DNA from: Streptomyces sp. CB02261
GTDB lineage: Bacteria > Actinomycetota > Actinomycetes > Streptomycetales > Streptomycetaceae
Length of the DNA: 64,000 nt
Direction: 5' to 3'
NCBI RefSeq assembly: GCF_001905665.1
Contig: NZ_LIVX01000010.1
Location: 217,953-281,952 of the forward strand
In this document: piece by piece, positions 8,709 through 17,384 of the stretch
Numbering within the stretch: the first letter of the stretch is position 1
How the letters are laid out: the number at the start of each line of letters is the position of its first letter
Made by a program: the position numbers and the translations under genes
Notes under the pieces: generated by a model
Told to the model about the DNA's origin: nothing
The model's database searches: none
What the model saw: the letters and a program-made list of their open reading frames with translations, nothing else

Positions 8709-9890
8709 ATGGCGGCCGAGAGCAACGCGGACGGTGTCGAGCGCCGACTGCCCACCGACGAGGCCCGCGAGCTGCTCGCCCTGACGCGTGACATCGCCCG
8801 CCGCGAGATCGCGCCGCGCGCCGCCGAGGAGGAGGCCGCCGGGCACTTCCCCCGCGAGCTGTTCGCGCTGCTGTCCCGCTCGGGACTCCTCGGGCTGCCC
8901 TACGACCCCGAGTACGGCGGGGGCGGCCAGCCGTACGAGGTCTACCTCCAGGTCCTGGAAGAGCTCGCCGCGGCCCGGCTGACCGTGGGCCTCGGCGTCA
9001 GCGTCCACACCCTCTCCTGCCACGCGCTCGCCCGCTTCGGCACCGAGCAGCAGCGGGGCGCCCAGCTGCCCGCGATGCTGGGCGGCGGTCTCCTCGGCGC
9101 GTACTGCCTCTCCGAGCCGGCCGCCGGATCGGACGCTGCCGCGCTGCGCACCCGGGCCGTCCGCGAGGGCGAGGGCGGCGACTGGGTGATCGACGGGACG
9201 AAGGCATGGATCACCCACGGTGGGATCGCCGACTTCTACACGGTCATGGCCCGTACCGGCGGCCCGGGAGCGAAGGGGATCACCGCCTTCCTGGTGCCGG
9301 GTGACGCGCCGGGACTGAGCGCGGCCCCGCCCGAGCGGAAGATGGGCATGACGGGTTCGCCCACCGCACAGGTCCACCTCGACGGCGTACGGGTCTCCGA
9401 CGCGCGGCGCCTCGGCGCGGAGGGGCAGGGCTTCGCCCTCGCGCTCGACGCGCTGGACTCGGGGCGGCTCGGCATCGCCGCCTGCGCGGTCGGGCTCGGG
9501 CAGGCGGCCCTGGACGAGGCCGTGGCCTACGCCAGGGAGCGCCGCCAGTTCGGGCGGCCGATCGCCGACTTCCAGGGGCTCCGCTTCCTCCTCGCGGACA
9601 TGGCGACCCGGATCGAGGCGGGCAGGGCGCTGTACCTGGAGGCCGCGCGGCTCCGGGACGAGGGGCGGTCCTTCGGCCGGTGCGCGGCGATGGCCAAGCT
9701 GTTCTGCACGGACGCCGCCATGCGGGTCACGACGGACGCGGTGCAGGTCCTGGGCGGGTACGGGTACACGGCGGACTTCCCCGTGGAGCGGTACCTGCGG
9801 GAAGCGAAGATGCTCCAGATCGTCGAGGGGACCAATCAGATCCAGCGCGTGGTCATCGCCCGTCACCTGGTCGGACCAGAATCCCGCTGA
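8709..9890 (+). CDS. Acyl-CoA dehydrogenase
   Basis: A 393-aa FAD-dependent acyl-CoA dehydrogenase, catalysing alpha,beta-dehydrogenation of an acyl-CoA in fatty-acid or branched-chain amino-acid breakdown. It shows the N-terminal helical domain, the FAD/substrate motif YCLSEPAAGSDAAAL, WITHGGIADFYTVMAR, and the C-terminal signature with the candidate catalytic base Glu373 in QIVEGTNQIQR. A strong AGGGAGGAG ribosome binding site lies just before the ATG. Acyl specificity cannot be read from the sequence. The 3' end overlaps the convergent gene by ~38 nt. Confidence 0.93.
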   Translation: MAAESNADGVERRLPTDEARELLALTRDIARREIAPRAAEEEAAGHFPRELFALLSRSGLLGLPYDPEYGGGGQPYEVYLQVLEELAAARLTVGLGVSVHTLSCHALARFGTEQQRGAQLPAMLGGGLLGAYCLSEPAAGSDAAALRTRAVREGEGGDWVIDGTKAWITHGGIADFYTVMARTGGPGAKGITAFLVPGDAPGLSAAPPERKMGMTGSPTAQVHLDGVRVSDARRLGAEGQGFALALDALDSGRLGIAACAVGLGQAALDEAVAYARERRQFGRPIADFQGLRFLLADMATRIEAGRALYLEAARLRDEGRSFGRCAAMAKLFCTDAAMRVTTDAVQVLGGYGYTADFPVERYLREAKMLQIVEGTNQIQRVVIARHLVGPESR

Positions 9891-10206
9891 CGCGCACGGT
9901 GCGGTCGGCCCAGACGGGGCCGGCGGCGAGCCTGACCCACTCCTGGTCGCGGTGGCCAGGGAGGGTGCGGCCCTGGCTCGCCCAGAGGGAGAGGACGGCC
10001 CTGAAGATGGGCGGATCGGCGGGGGCGCGGGGCGGGGCCGCCGCCTGCGCCGGTACGGGGACGGGCGTCGGCGCCGATGGCGGCGGGGCGGTCGGGGTCC
10101 GCGCGGGCACAGGACCGGACGCCGGGCGCGGAACCGATTCTTCAAGGCGCGGCGCGGCCTGCCGGTGCCGACCGACACCGCTGGGAGTGGTGTACAGCGT
10201 GGTCAT
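9853..10206 (-). CDS. Hypothetical protein with Pro-rich N-terminal half
   Basis: A 117-aa frame opening MTTLYTTPSGVGRH. Residues ~20-65 are Pro/Ala-rich and probably disordered. The C-terminal half is a more ordered segment (PIFRAVLSLWASQGRTLPGH...WVRLAAGPVWADRTVRVSG). It overlaps the end of the acyl-CoA dehydrogenase tail to tail. No family recognised. It is credible as a gene because the C-terminal part has ordinary amino-acid composition, but the overlap and low complexity leave doubt. Confidence 0.55.
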   Translation of the reverse strand: MTTLYTTPSGVGRHRQAAPRLEESVPRPASGPVPARTPTAPPPSAPTPVPVPAQAAAPPRAPADPPIFRAVLSLWASQGRTLPGHRDQEWVRLAAGPVWADRTVRVSGILVRPGDGR

Positions 10207-10299
10207 GCCGGGACCAACGCGTCCCGGCGGCCGTGGTCACCCCCGCACGGATTAGTGCGGCAGTTCGTCAGGTACCCGGTGCGCGGGTTTGTCCGGAGA

Positions 10300-10319
10300 C
10301 GCCCGGGTTCGTCCGGGCG
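10300..10319 (-). terminator. Small hairpin downstream of the 10429-10797 gene
   Basis: A 7-bp perfect stem (10300-10306 with 10313-10319) and 6-nt loop, ~110 nt after the stop of the minus-strand gene. Confidence 0.3.
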
Positions 10320-10428
10320 TGATCGCGTGGGTGAGCGGCGGCGTGCGCCGGGGCCGGCTCGGCCCCGGACCGCCGGACGGCTCCTGGGCCTGTCCGGAGA
10401 CTTCCGCCGCGCTCTGCTCCGACAGGCG

Positions 10429-10797
10429 TCAGGCCGCGCGCCGCATCTGCGGCACCCGGATCGGACGCGAGCCCGGACCGCCGACGTGCGAGAAGGGCTG
10501 CGTGCGCCAGTCGAGACCCTGGGGGAGCGTCAGGAGCAGCGCGGTGTCCTGCTCCTGGACCTCCAGGCTGTCGTCGGCCGGACGGGCCTCGGTCGCCGAC
10601 AGGCCCGTGCCCGGGCAGACCGTCAGGACGAACGGGTTCCACGGCGTGGGGCACAGCGCGTGCTCCGGCAGCGCGTCCTCGTCCGCGAGCAGCGCGATGG
10701 GCTGCACGCACTCCGGGCAGACGACCCGGAACATCTCAAAGGTGTCGTACGCGTCGAGCTCGTCGGACGTGTCGACCGAATCAACAGGCTCCTGCAT
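10429..10797 (-). CDS. Hypothetical protein with CPxC motif
   Basis: A 122-aa acidic protein starting MQEPVDSVDTSDELDAYD. VVCPECVQPIALL is a zinc-ribbon-like CPxC pair, with a further CP...CPG pair ~25-40 residues on (LCPTPWNPFVLTVCPG), so one metal site is plausible. The C-terminal third is rich in Asp, Glu and Arg. A GGGGAGA ribosome binding site precedes the ATG, which is why I prefer it to the start 39 codons upstream. Function unknown. Confidence 0.65.
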   Translation of the reverse strand: MQEPVDSVDTSDELDAYDTFEMFRVVCPECVQPIALLADEDALPEHALCPTPWNPFVLTVCPGTGLSATEARPADDSLEVQEQDTALLLTLPQGLDWRTQPFSHVGGPGSRPIRVPQMRRAA

Positions 10798-11022
10798 GGA
10801 GAATCTCCCCCTCGGGTGGGTCGGCCGGATCTGTGCGGCCTCGACCACAGCAAGCACTTCCCATGCGGCCGTCCGCATAATCGTGTGGCGGTACCCGAGG
10901 GCGGACGCAAACATGTGGTGTTCGTCACATGCCCGTCGCAGGTGCCCCGTGATCGCCCATACCGCCCTATAGAGGTGGTCCCCGGCGGTGCCCCTTCACT
11001 CCACGCGCAATAAGGTCACCGC

Positions 11023-11463
11023 ATGGAGGAGCTGGATCGTCAGATCGTCGAATTGCTCGTCAAGGACGGGCGCATGAGCTACACCGACCTGGGCAAGGCC
11101 ACGGGCCTGTCCACGTCGGCGGTGCATCAGCGCGTCCGCCGTCTGGAGCAGCGCGGAGTCATCCGCGGCTACGCGGCCGTCGTCGACCCGGAGGCCGTGG
11201 GCCTTCCGCTGACCGCCTTCATCTCGGTCAAACCCTTCGACCCCAGCTCTCCCGACGACACCCCCGACCGGCTCGCCGACATCCCGGAGATCGAGGCCTG
11301 CCACAGCGTCGCCGGTGACGAGAACTACATCCTCAAGGTCCGCGTCGCCACCCCGCTGGAGCTGGAGCACCTGCTCAGCCGCATCCGCTCCCAGGCCGGC
11401 GTCTCCAGCCGCACGACGGTGGTCCTGTCGACGCCGTACGAGGCCCGGCCGCCGCGCATCTGA
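11023..11463 (+). CDS. Lrp/AsnC-family transcriptional regulator
   Basis: A 146-aa regulator. Residues 1-60 are the AsnC-type helix-turn-helix (LDRQIVELLVKDGRMSYTDLGKATGLSTSAVHQRVRRLEQRGVI). Residues ~65-140 are the RAM effector domain (ACHSVAGDENYILKVRVATPLELEHLLSRI), which binds amino acids or related ligands in this family and drives oligomerisation. It lies 100 nt before the amidohydrolase in the same direction and may control it (inference). Confidence 0.92.
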   Translation: MEELDRQIVELLVKDGRMSYTDLGKATGLSTSAVHQRVRRLEQRGVIRGYAAVVDPEAVGLPLTAFISVKPFDPSSPDDTPDRLADIPEIEACHSVAGDENYILKVRVATPLELEHLLSRIRSQAGVSSRTTVVLSTPYEARPPRI

Positions 11464-11562
11464 CGTGACGGAGGCCGTGTCCGGCCGCACGGCCGGGGCC
11501 GTCGGCTCCCCTCGGGGGCCCTGGCGGACGAACCGGGTCCGGCCAGGTCATAGCCTGGTCGC

Positions 11563-13206
11563 ATGAGTGAGTCCATGCCTGCTGCGTCTCCCGCCGAACA
11601 CCGCACCGTGCTGCTGCGCGGTGGGGAAGTCCACAGCCCCGCCGACCCCTTCGCCACCGCCATGGTGGTGGAGCGCGGGCACATCGCCTGGGTCGGTTCC
11701 GAGGGCGCGGCCGACGCCTTCGCCTCCGGCGTGGACGAGGTGGTCGACCTGGAGGGCGCCCTCGTCACCCCGGCGTTCGTCGACGCCCATGTGCACACCA
11801 CCGCCACCGGCTTCGCCCTCACCGGGCTCGACCTCTCGTCCGCCGCCTCGCTCGCCGGGGCGGCGGAGCTGATCCGCGCCCACGCCGCCGCCCGTCCCGA
11901 GGACCGCATCCTCATCGGCCACGGCTGGGACGCGTCGCGCTGGCCCGAGCGCCGGCCGCTCACCCGCGCCGAACTCGACGAGCTCACCGGCGGCCGCCCG
12001 CTCTACCTCACCCGTATCGACGTCCACTCGGCCGTCGTCACCACCGCGCTGCTCGACCTCGTCCCCGGCGTGCGCGACCTGGACGGCTTCCACGACGGGC
12101 AGCGGCCGCTCACCGGTGACGCCCACCACGCCGTGCGCGCCGCCGCCTTCGGTGCCGTCTCCGCGCGCCAGCGCACCGAGGCGCAGCGCGCCGCCCGCAG
12201 CCGGGCCGCCTCCCTCGGCATCGGCACCCTGCACGAGTGCGGCGGCCCGCGAATCTCCTCCGAGGAGGACTTCACCGGCCTCCTGGACCTGGCCCGCGAC
12301 GAGGCCGGGCCACGGGTCGTCGGCTACTGGGCCGACCTGGACGTCGAGCGGGCCCGCGCCCTCGGCGCCCTCGGCGCGGCCGGCGACCTCTTCGCCGACG
12401 GCTCCCTCGGCTCCCACACGGCCTGCCTCCACGAGCCGTACGCGGACCACGCCGACGCCGGGCACACCGGTGCCGCCCACCTGGACGCGGCCACCGTTGC
12501 CCTCCATGTCGTGGCCTGTACCGAGGCGGGCCTCCAGGCGGGCTTCCACGCCATCGGGGACGCCGCGGTGACCGCTGTCGTCGAGGGTGTCCGGGCCGCC
12601 GCCGAGAAGCTCGGACCGGCCAGGATCCGGGCCGCCCGGCACCGCGTCGAGCACGTCGAGATGCTCACGCCCGAGACGATCGCCGCCTTCGCCGAGCTGG
12701 GCCTCACCGCCTCCGTCCAGCCCGCCTTCGACGCGTTCTGGGGCGGCGAGGAGGGCATGTACGCCGACCGGCTCGGCGTCGAGCGGGCCCGTACCCTCAA
12801 CCCGTACGCGGCGCTCCTGCGCGCCGGTGTCCCGCTGGCCTTCGGCTCCGACAGCCCGGTCACCCCGCTCGACCCCTGGGGCACCGTCCGGGCCGCCGCC
12901 TTCCACCGCACCCCCGAGCACCGGATCTCGGTCCGCGCCGCCTTCACCGCCCACACCAGGGGCGGCTGGCGGGCCGCGGGCAGGGACGACGCCGGGACCC
13001 TCGTCCCCGGTGCCCCCGCCGACTACGCCCTCTGGCGCACCGAGGAGCTCGTCGTCCAGGCACCCGACGACCGGGTGGCCCGCTGGTCGACCGACCCGCG
13101 TTCCGGGACGCCCGGTCTGCCCGATCTGTCCCCCGGTGTGGATCTCCCCGTCTGTCTTCGCACGGTCGTGCACGGCCGGACGGTGTTCGTACGGCCGAAC
13201 GAGTGA
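11563..13206 (+). CDS. Amidohydrolase, YtcJ/Amidohydro_3 type
   Basis: A 547-aa metal-dependent hydrolase of the amidohydrolase superfamily. The beta-sandwich N-terminus leads to the metal-binding HxH (VDAHVHTTATG). Further ligands lie in LHECGGPRI, GFHAIGDAAV and HRVEHVEML, with SDSPVTPLDPW as the catalytic Asp region. The long Amidohydro_3 form (YtcJ-like) fits the length. Substrate unknown. Two in-frame starts 4 codons apart (11563, 11575) are both possible. Confidence 0.88.
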   Translation: MSESMPAASPAEHRTVLLRGGEVHSPADPFATAMVVERGHIAWVGSEGAADAFASGVDEVVDLEGALVTPAFVDAHVHTTATGFALTGLDLSSAASLAGAAELIRAHAAARPEDRILIGHGWDASRWPERRPLTRAELDELTGGRPLYLTRIDVHSAVVTTALLDLVPGVRDLDGFHDGQRPLTGDAHHAVRAAAFGAVSARQRTEAQRAARSRAASLGIGTLHECGGPRISSEEDFTGLLDLARDEAGPRVVGYWADLDVERARALGALGAAGDLFADGSLGSHTACLHEPYADHADAGHTGAAHLDAATVALHVVACTEAGLQAGFHAIGDAAVTAVVEGVRAAAEKLGPARIRAARHRVEHVEMLTPETIAAFAELGLTASVQPAFDAFWGGEEGMYADRLGVERARTLNPYAALLRAGVPLAFGSDSPVTPLDPWGTVRAAAFHRTPEHRISVRAAFTAHTRGGWRAAGRDDAGTLVPGAPADYALWRTEELVVQAPDDRVARWSTDPRSGTPGLPDLSPGVDLPVCLRTVVHGRTVFVRPNE

Positions 13207-13314
13207 TGTAGGGATATGTCCCGCCCGGGACCCTCGTCCGTACGCTTGTCCCCGACCTGCGGATCTTCCCCTCCGGCCTGGCCTTTTACGGCGTCTGTGC
13301 AGGTCAAGTCGGTA

Positions 13315-13344
13315 TTGACAGCCGACCGCCGGGGGCGGATAGGT
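13315..13344 (+). promoter_or_regulatory. Candidate promoter ahead of the mannosyltransferase gene
   Basis: TTGACA at 13315-13320 is a perfect -35, followed after ~18-19 nt by ATAGGT/TAGGTT. If real, the mannosyltransferase transcript has a ~370-nt leader. A second -10-like TATGGT occurs at 13677-13682. The 508-nt gap 13207-13714 holds no convincing gene. Confidence 0.4.
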
Positions 13345-13714
13345 TCTCCGCGTCCACCACAGGACGTCCGACCGGACCGCCCCCTCGCCGTCGCCGAACG
13401 CCGCCCGCGCCTCGGCCGCGAGGGAAGGTTTCTCCGGCGGAAGGTGCGACCCGGGTGGGGCCCGGACGTTCAGTAGACAACGGCTCTCGGTCGATCCGCA
13501 GCCAGCGGATCCCAGGTCGGACCGAAGGACGTCGGGCCCCGCACCGCACCTCCACCGCAGCTCACCGCGCCGGTCCGCCCCGCCCGGCCGCCGAACCGCG
13601 CCCTCGGGCCCGCCGGACCGCGCCCCCGCGCCCCCGTCCGGAGACCCGCCGCGGCGGAGCACTCCGAGGACCTCGCTATGGTGGGGGCCTGCGTATGTAT
13701 CCGAAGGGGCAGTA

Positions 13715-14491
13715 GTGAACGACGGTGGCCAGAGGCGTTACGGCCCGCTCGGCAAGGCCTTGGTGATCATTCCGACCTACAACGAGGCGGAGAACATCAA
13801 GCCGATCGTCGCGCGGGTGCGGGAAGCCGTACCCGAGGCGCACGTTCTCGTCGCCGACGACAACAGCCCTGACGGCACGGGCAAGTTCGCGGACGAGATC
13901 GCGTCCGAGGACGACCATGTGCACGTCCTCCACCGCAAGGGCAAGGAGGGGCTGGGCGCCGCCTACCTCGCCGGCTTCCGATGGGGCATCGAGCACGGCT
14001 ACGACGTCCTCGTCGAGATGGACGCCGACGGCTCCCACCAGCCCGAGGAGCTCCCGCGGCTGCTCACCGCCCTCAAGGGCGCGGACCTGGTGCTCGGCTC
14101 CCGCTGGGTGCCGGGCGGCCGCATCGTGAACTGGCCGAAGTCCCGTGAGTTCATCTCCCGCGGCGGCAGCCTCTACTCGCGCGTGATGCTGGACGTCCCG
14201 ATCCGTGACGTCACCGGCGGCTACCGGGCCTTCCGCAAGGAGACCCTGGAAGGCCTGGGCCTGGAGGACGTGGCCTCCGCCGGCTACTGCTTCCAGGTCG
14301 ACCTGGCCCGTCGCGCGGTCGCCGCCGGTTTCCATGTCGTCGAGGTGCCGATCACCTTCGTGGAGCGCGAGATCGGCGACTCGAAGATGAGCCGGAACAT
14401 CGTCGTCGAGGCGCTGTGGCGCGTCACCGGCTGGGGCCTGTCGGCACGGGCCGAGAAGGTCGGCAAGCTGCTCGGCCGCAAGCCTTCCTGA
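13715..14491 (+). CDS. ppm1: Polyprenol monophosphomannose synthase (GT2)
   Basis: A 258-aa GT2 glycosyltransferase that transfers mannose from GDP-mannose to polyprenyl phosphate at the cytoplasmic face of the membrane. The product is the donor for protein O-mannosylation and lipoglycans in actinobacteria. Motifs: LVIIPTYNEAENI, VADDNSPDGTG, the metal-binding VEMDADGSHQPEEL, and DVTGGYRAF. It is the soluble catalytic unit only, without the membrane acyltransferase domain fused to Ppm1 in M. tuberculosis. GTG start with AAGGGG just upstream. Confidence 0.92.
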   Translation: MNDGGQRRYGPLGKALVIIPTYNEAENIKPIVARVREAVPEAHVLVADDNSPDGTGKFADEIASEDDHVHVLHRKGKEGLGAAYLAGFRWGIEHGYDVLVEMDADGSHQPEELPRLLTALKGADLVLGSRWVPGGRIVNWPKSREFISRGGSLYSRVMLDVPIRDVTGGYRAFRKETLEGLGLEDVASAGYCFQVDLARRAVAAGFHVVEVPITFVEREIGDSKMSRNIVVEALWRVTGWGLSARAEKVGKLLGRKPS

Positions 14492-14563
14492 CCGTTTGTC
14501 GCTCCTGGGCGTCTGATCCGTTCCTTACGACGTTCCGGCACGTCCCCAGGCACACTGGGGACC

Positions 14564-15157
14564 ATGACGACCGGCGCACCGCCTCCTCTCGCCCCGAAGC
14601 GCTCACGCGCGCGTACGTTCCTCCCGCTCGGCGTCGCCGCCTGGCTGGTCCTGGAGATCTGGCTGCTCACACTGGTGGCCGGCGCGGCGGGCGGCCTGAC
14701 CGTCTTCGCCCTGCTCGTCGGCGGCGCCGTGCTCGGTGCCGCCGTCATCAAGCGGGCGGGGCGGCGCGCCTTCCGGAACCTCACCTCGACCTTCCAGCAG
14801 GCCCAGGCGGCGGCTCAGGCCGGCGTGATGCCCGAGGCGCCCGACCGGAACGGCTCGGAGGACCGCAACGGCTTCCTGATGCTCGGCGGCCTCCTCCTGA
14901 TGATCCCCGGCCTGCTCTCGGACGTGGCCGGCCTGCTCCTGCTGATCCCGCCGGTGCGTTCCCTCCTCGGCCGGTACGCGGACCGGGCCGCCGAGCGCCG
15001 GATCAGCGCCGCGCCTCCCGGCAGCCTCCAGGACGCCTTCCAGCAGGCGCGCATGCGTCGCCCGGACGGCAAGGTCGTGCAGGGCGAGGTCATCCGTGAG
15101 GACGCCTCCAGGGGCCCGCACGGGGCCGACGAGCCCCGGAAGCCCCTGACGCCCTGA
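14564..15157 (+). CDS. fxsA: FxsA-family membrane protein
   Basis: A 197-aa membrane protein of the FxsA family, whose E. coli member limits exclusion of phage T7 by F plasmid; the normal role is unknown. Two hydrophobic segments near the N-terminus (ARTFLPLGVAAWLVLEIWLL, LTVFALLVGGAVLGAAVI) and the characteristic LMLGGLLLMIPGLLSDVAGL...PPVR loop support the call. The hydrophilic C-terminal tail (residues ~145-197) is longer than in proteobacteria, as is usual in streptomycetes. Confidence 0.88.
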   Translation: MTTGAPPPLAPKRSRARTFLPLGVAAWLVLEIWLLTLVAGAAGGLTVFALLVGGAVLGAAVIKRAGRRAFRNLTSTFQQAQAAAQAGVMPEAPDRNGSEDRNGFLMLGGLLLMIPGLLSDVAGLLLLIPPVRSLLGRYADRAAERRISAAPPGSLQDAFQQARMRRPDGKVVQGEVIREDASRGPHGADEPRKPLTP

Positions 15158-15176
15158 CCGCGTACCTCCCCGTCGT

Positions 15177-15204
15177 GCCCCGTCGCCCTCCTCGGCGGCG
15201 GGGC
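15177..15204 (+). terminator. Terminator after fxsA
   Basis: An 11-bp stem with one G-T pair (gccccgtcgcc / ggcggcggggc) and a 6-nt loop, followed by tttct. Confidence 0.6.
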
Positions 15205-15246
15205 TTTCTCGGGGGTGGGGCCTGGCTCGGCGGCAGGGCAGAAGAA

Positions 15247-15291
15247 CGCCGCGGGGCCCGGTACACAGTGTGTGTACCGGGCCCCGCGGCG
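15247..15291. terminator. Strong bidirectional hairpin between fxsA and rbpA
   Basis: A perfect 19-bp inverted repeat (15247-15265 with 15273-15291) with a 7-nt loop. It lies 22 nt downstream of the rbpA stop and also faces fxsA. Confidence 0.75.
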
Positions 15292-15313
15292 TGTGTTTCG
15301 TCCGGTGGGTCCG

Positions 15314-15688
15314 CTAGGCGGACTTGCGGCTGTCGCGCGGATGCACGGCGATGTTCATGGCGCCGGATCGGAGGACGGCCAGCCTTTCGGCGAGGACCTC
15401 CTCCAGCTCCTCGCGGGTGCGCCGCTCCATGAGCATGTCCCAGTGCGTACGCGCAGGCTTGCCCTTCTTCTCCTCAGGTCCGTCCCCGTCCACCAGGAGT
15501 GCCTGGATTCCGCAGACCTTGCACTCCCACTCCGGCGGAATCTCCGCCTCGACCGAGAAGGGCATCTCAAAACGATGTCCCTTCTCGCATGCGTACTCCA
15601 CCGCCTGGCGCGGGGCCAGATCGATGCCGCGGTCGGTCTCGTAGCTCGTCACCACGAGGCGCGTGCCGCGAAGAGCTCGCTCACTCAT
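15314..15688 (-). CDS. rbpA: RNA polymerase-binding protein RbpA
   Basis: A 124-aa actinobacterial RNA polymerase-binding protein that stabilises holoenzyme with HrdB-type sigma factors and aids open-complex formation. Zinc-type ligands Cys34, His38, Cys56 and Cys59 form the core domain; the C-terminal sigma-interacting helix is ERRTREELEEVLAERLAVL. Full length and highly typical. A sigma-R-type promoter lies upstream, matching the known thiol-stress induction of rbpA in S. coelicolor. Confidence 0.97.
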   Translation of the reverse strand: MSERALRGTRLVVTSYETDRGIDLAPRQAVEYACEKGHRFEMPFSVEAEIPPEWECKVCGIQALLVDGDGPEEKKGKPARTHWDMLMERRTREELEEVLAERLAVLRSGAMNIAVHPRDSRKSA

Positions 15689-15749
15689 GAATCGTGCCTC
15701 CCGGGCTTGTCGCCCACAGGACAGGTGTCGCTGTCGTCGTTATCCGGTC

Positions 15750-15775
15750 AACGTCCGGTCGGCGGTAAAGATTCC
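15750..15775 (-). promoter_or_regulatory. Sigma-R-type promoter of rbpA
   Basis: Read on the minus strand this is GGAAT (15775-15771), exactly 18 nt, then GTT (15752-15750). That is a perfect match to the GGAAT-N18-GTT consensus of the thiol-oxidative-stress sigma factor SigR. It lies ~60 nt from the rbpA start. Confidence 0.8.
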
Positions 15776-15943
15776 CGTGCCGGGTCATGCGTCGCCCGTC
15801 GTGCCGCCCCTTGTTGTACCCACCAGTGCCCGTTTTGTCACATCTGACGGCAGAAGTGACCCGGTGTCTTCACCAAAGCAGCACGCAGTAACGGTCCGCC
15901 TGGCAGGCCAAACGCGTACACTACCGCCCTTTCACCGCCACGT

Positions 15944-17314
15944 CTAAATTCGGTCCGGCACGGCGTTCCCCGCGGCCTCCACCGCGCGCCGCACCGGCAC
16001 CCGGGCGAGCAGGGCGAACCCGACCACGAAGAAGATCACCAGAGAGATGATGGCATCCCGATAGCTCCCGGTCAGCTGATACGCGAGACCGAACACGAGC
16101 GGACCGAGCCAACTGAGGCCCCGATCGCTCACCTCGTACGCCGAGAAGTACTCCGCCTCCTTGCCCCGCGGCACCAGGTGCGAGAACAGCGAGCGCGACA
16201 GCGCCTGGCTCCCGCCCAGCACCAGCCCGATGGCGGCCGCCAGCGTGAAGAAGAACACGGGCGCGTCGGCGGGCAGGAAGTAGGCCGCCGACAGGATCAG
16301 CGTCCAGACCGCGAGCGAGCACAGAATCGTCCGCTTGGCGCCGTACGTCCGGGCGAGTCGCCCCATCCCGAGCGCGCCCGCCACCGCGAGCACCTGGACG
16401 AGCAGGACCGCGGTGATGAGCGTGGTCTGGTCGAGCCCCAGCTCCTCCGAGCCGTACAGAGAGGCCTGAGAGATCACCGTCTGCACGCCGTCGTTGTAGA
16501 CCAGATAGGCGAGGAGGAAGGAGAGCGTCAGCGGATGCCGGCGCATGTCCTTGAGGGTCTCCCGCAGCTGCCGCCAGCCGCTGCCCACCGCGCCCTCGCC
16601 CATCCCTTCCCGGCCCTTCGGGGGCATCCGCCGGTCACGCAGCCGCCGCAGCGGCACCAGGGTGAAGGCGCCCCACCACACACCGGCCGAGGCCAGACAG
16701 ATCCGGACCGCCTCGCCCTCGGTCAGGCCGAAGGAGTCGTGGCCCGAGTAGAGGATCAGATTCAGGACGAGGACCAGGGCGCCCGACGTGTAGCCGAAGG
16801 CCCAGCCGCGCGAGGAGACCGAGTCCCGCTCGTCCGGCTCGGCGATCTGCGGCAGATAGGCGTTGTAGAGCACCATGGAGACCGACAGCGAGGCGTTCGC
16901 CACGATCAGCAGGAACGCCCCGAGCAGATACCGCTCGCCCGCCAGGAAGAACATCCCCGCCGTGGCCGTCGCCCCCAGGTACGCCGCCGCGGCCAGCAGG
17001 GGCTTCTTCCGGCCCGTCCGGTCCGCCACCGCGCCCACCAGCGGCATCACGAGCACCGCGACCACGATCGACGCGGACACGGAGTACGCGAAGAGCGAGC
17101 CGGCCCGCACCGGTATCCCGAGCGGGTGCACAAAGCCCTCGGCGTCGGCCGCCGCACGGGCCACCGAGGTCAGATACGGGCCGAGGAACACGGTGACGAC
17201 GCTCGTCGAGTACACCGAGCAGGCGAAGTCGTAGAAGTACCAGCCCCGCTGTTCCCGCCGGCGCTCGGCGGGACCGGTGGCGTACTCCTCCGGTTCGGTG
17301 ATTCCAGCGGTCAA
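15944..17314 (-). CDS. MFS transporter, UMF1 (Atg22-like) family
   Basis: A 456-aa polytopic membrane protein with about 12 hydrophobic segments. The family start (REQRGWYFYDFACSVYSTSVVTVFLGPYL) and GAVADRTGRKKPLL between helices 2 and 3 identify the UMF1/Atg22-like branch of the major facilitator superfamily, related to yeast vacuolar amino-acid effluxers. Bacterial substrates are not known. The TTG at 17314 is preferred because GAGGGGG lies upstream and the 28 extra residues before it look non-coding. Confidence 0.85.
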   Translation of the reverse strand: MTAGITEPEEYATGPAERRREQRGWYFYDFACSVYSTSVVTVFLGPYLTSVARAAADAEGFVHPLGIPVRAGSLFAYSVSASIVVAVLVMPLVGAVADRTGRKKPLLAAAAYLGATATAGMFFLAGERYLLGAFLLIVANASLSVSMVLYNAYLPQIAEPDERDSVSSRGWAFGYTSGALVLVLNLILYSGHDSFGLTEGEAVRICLASAGVWWGAFTLVPLRRLRDRRMPPKGREGMGEGAVGSGWRQLRETLKDMRRHPLTLSFLLAYLVYNDGVQTVISQASLYGSEELGLDQTTLITAVLLVQVLAVAGALGMGRLARTYGAKRTILCSLAVWTLILSAAYFLPADAPVFFFTLAAAIGLVLGGSQALSRSLFSHLVPRGKEAEYFSAYEVSDRGLSWLGPLVFGLAYQLTGSYRDAIISLVIFFVVGFALLARVPVRRAVEAAGNAVPDRI

Positions 17315-17384
17315 GGCCGCGCCCCCTCGTTCGTCCCCGTGATCCGTCCCGGCGATCCGGGCCCGGCGGCACCGGGACGCGCGC

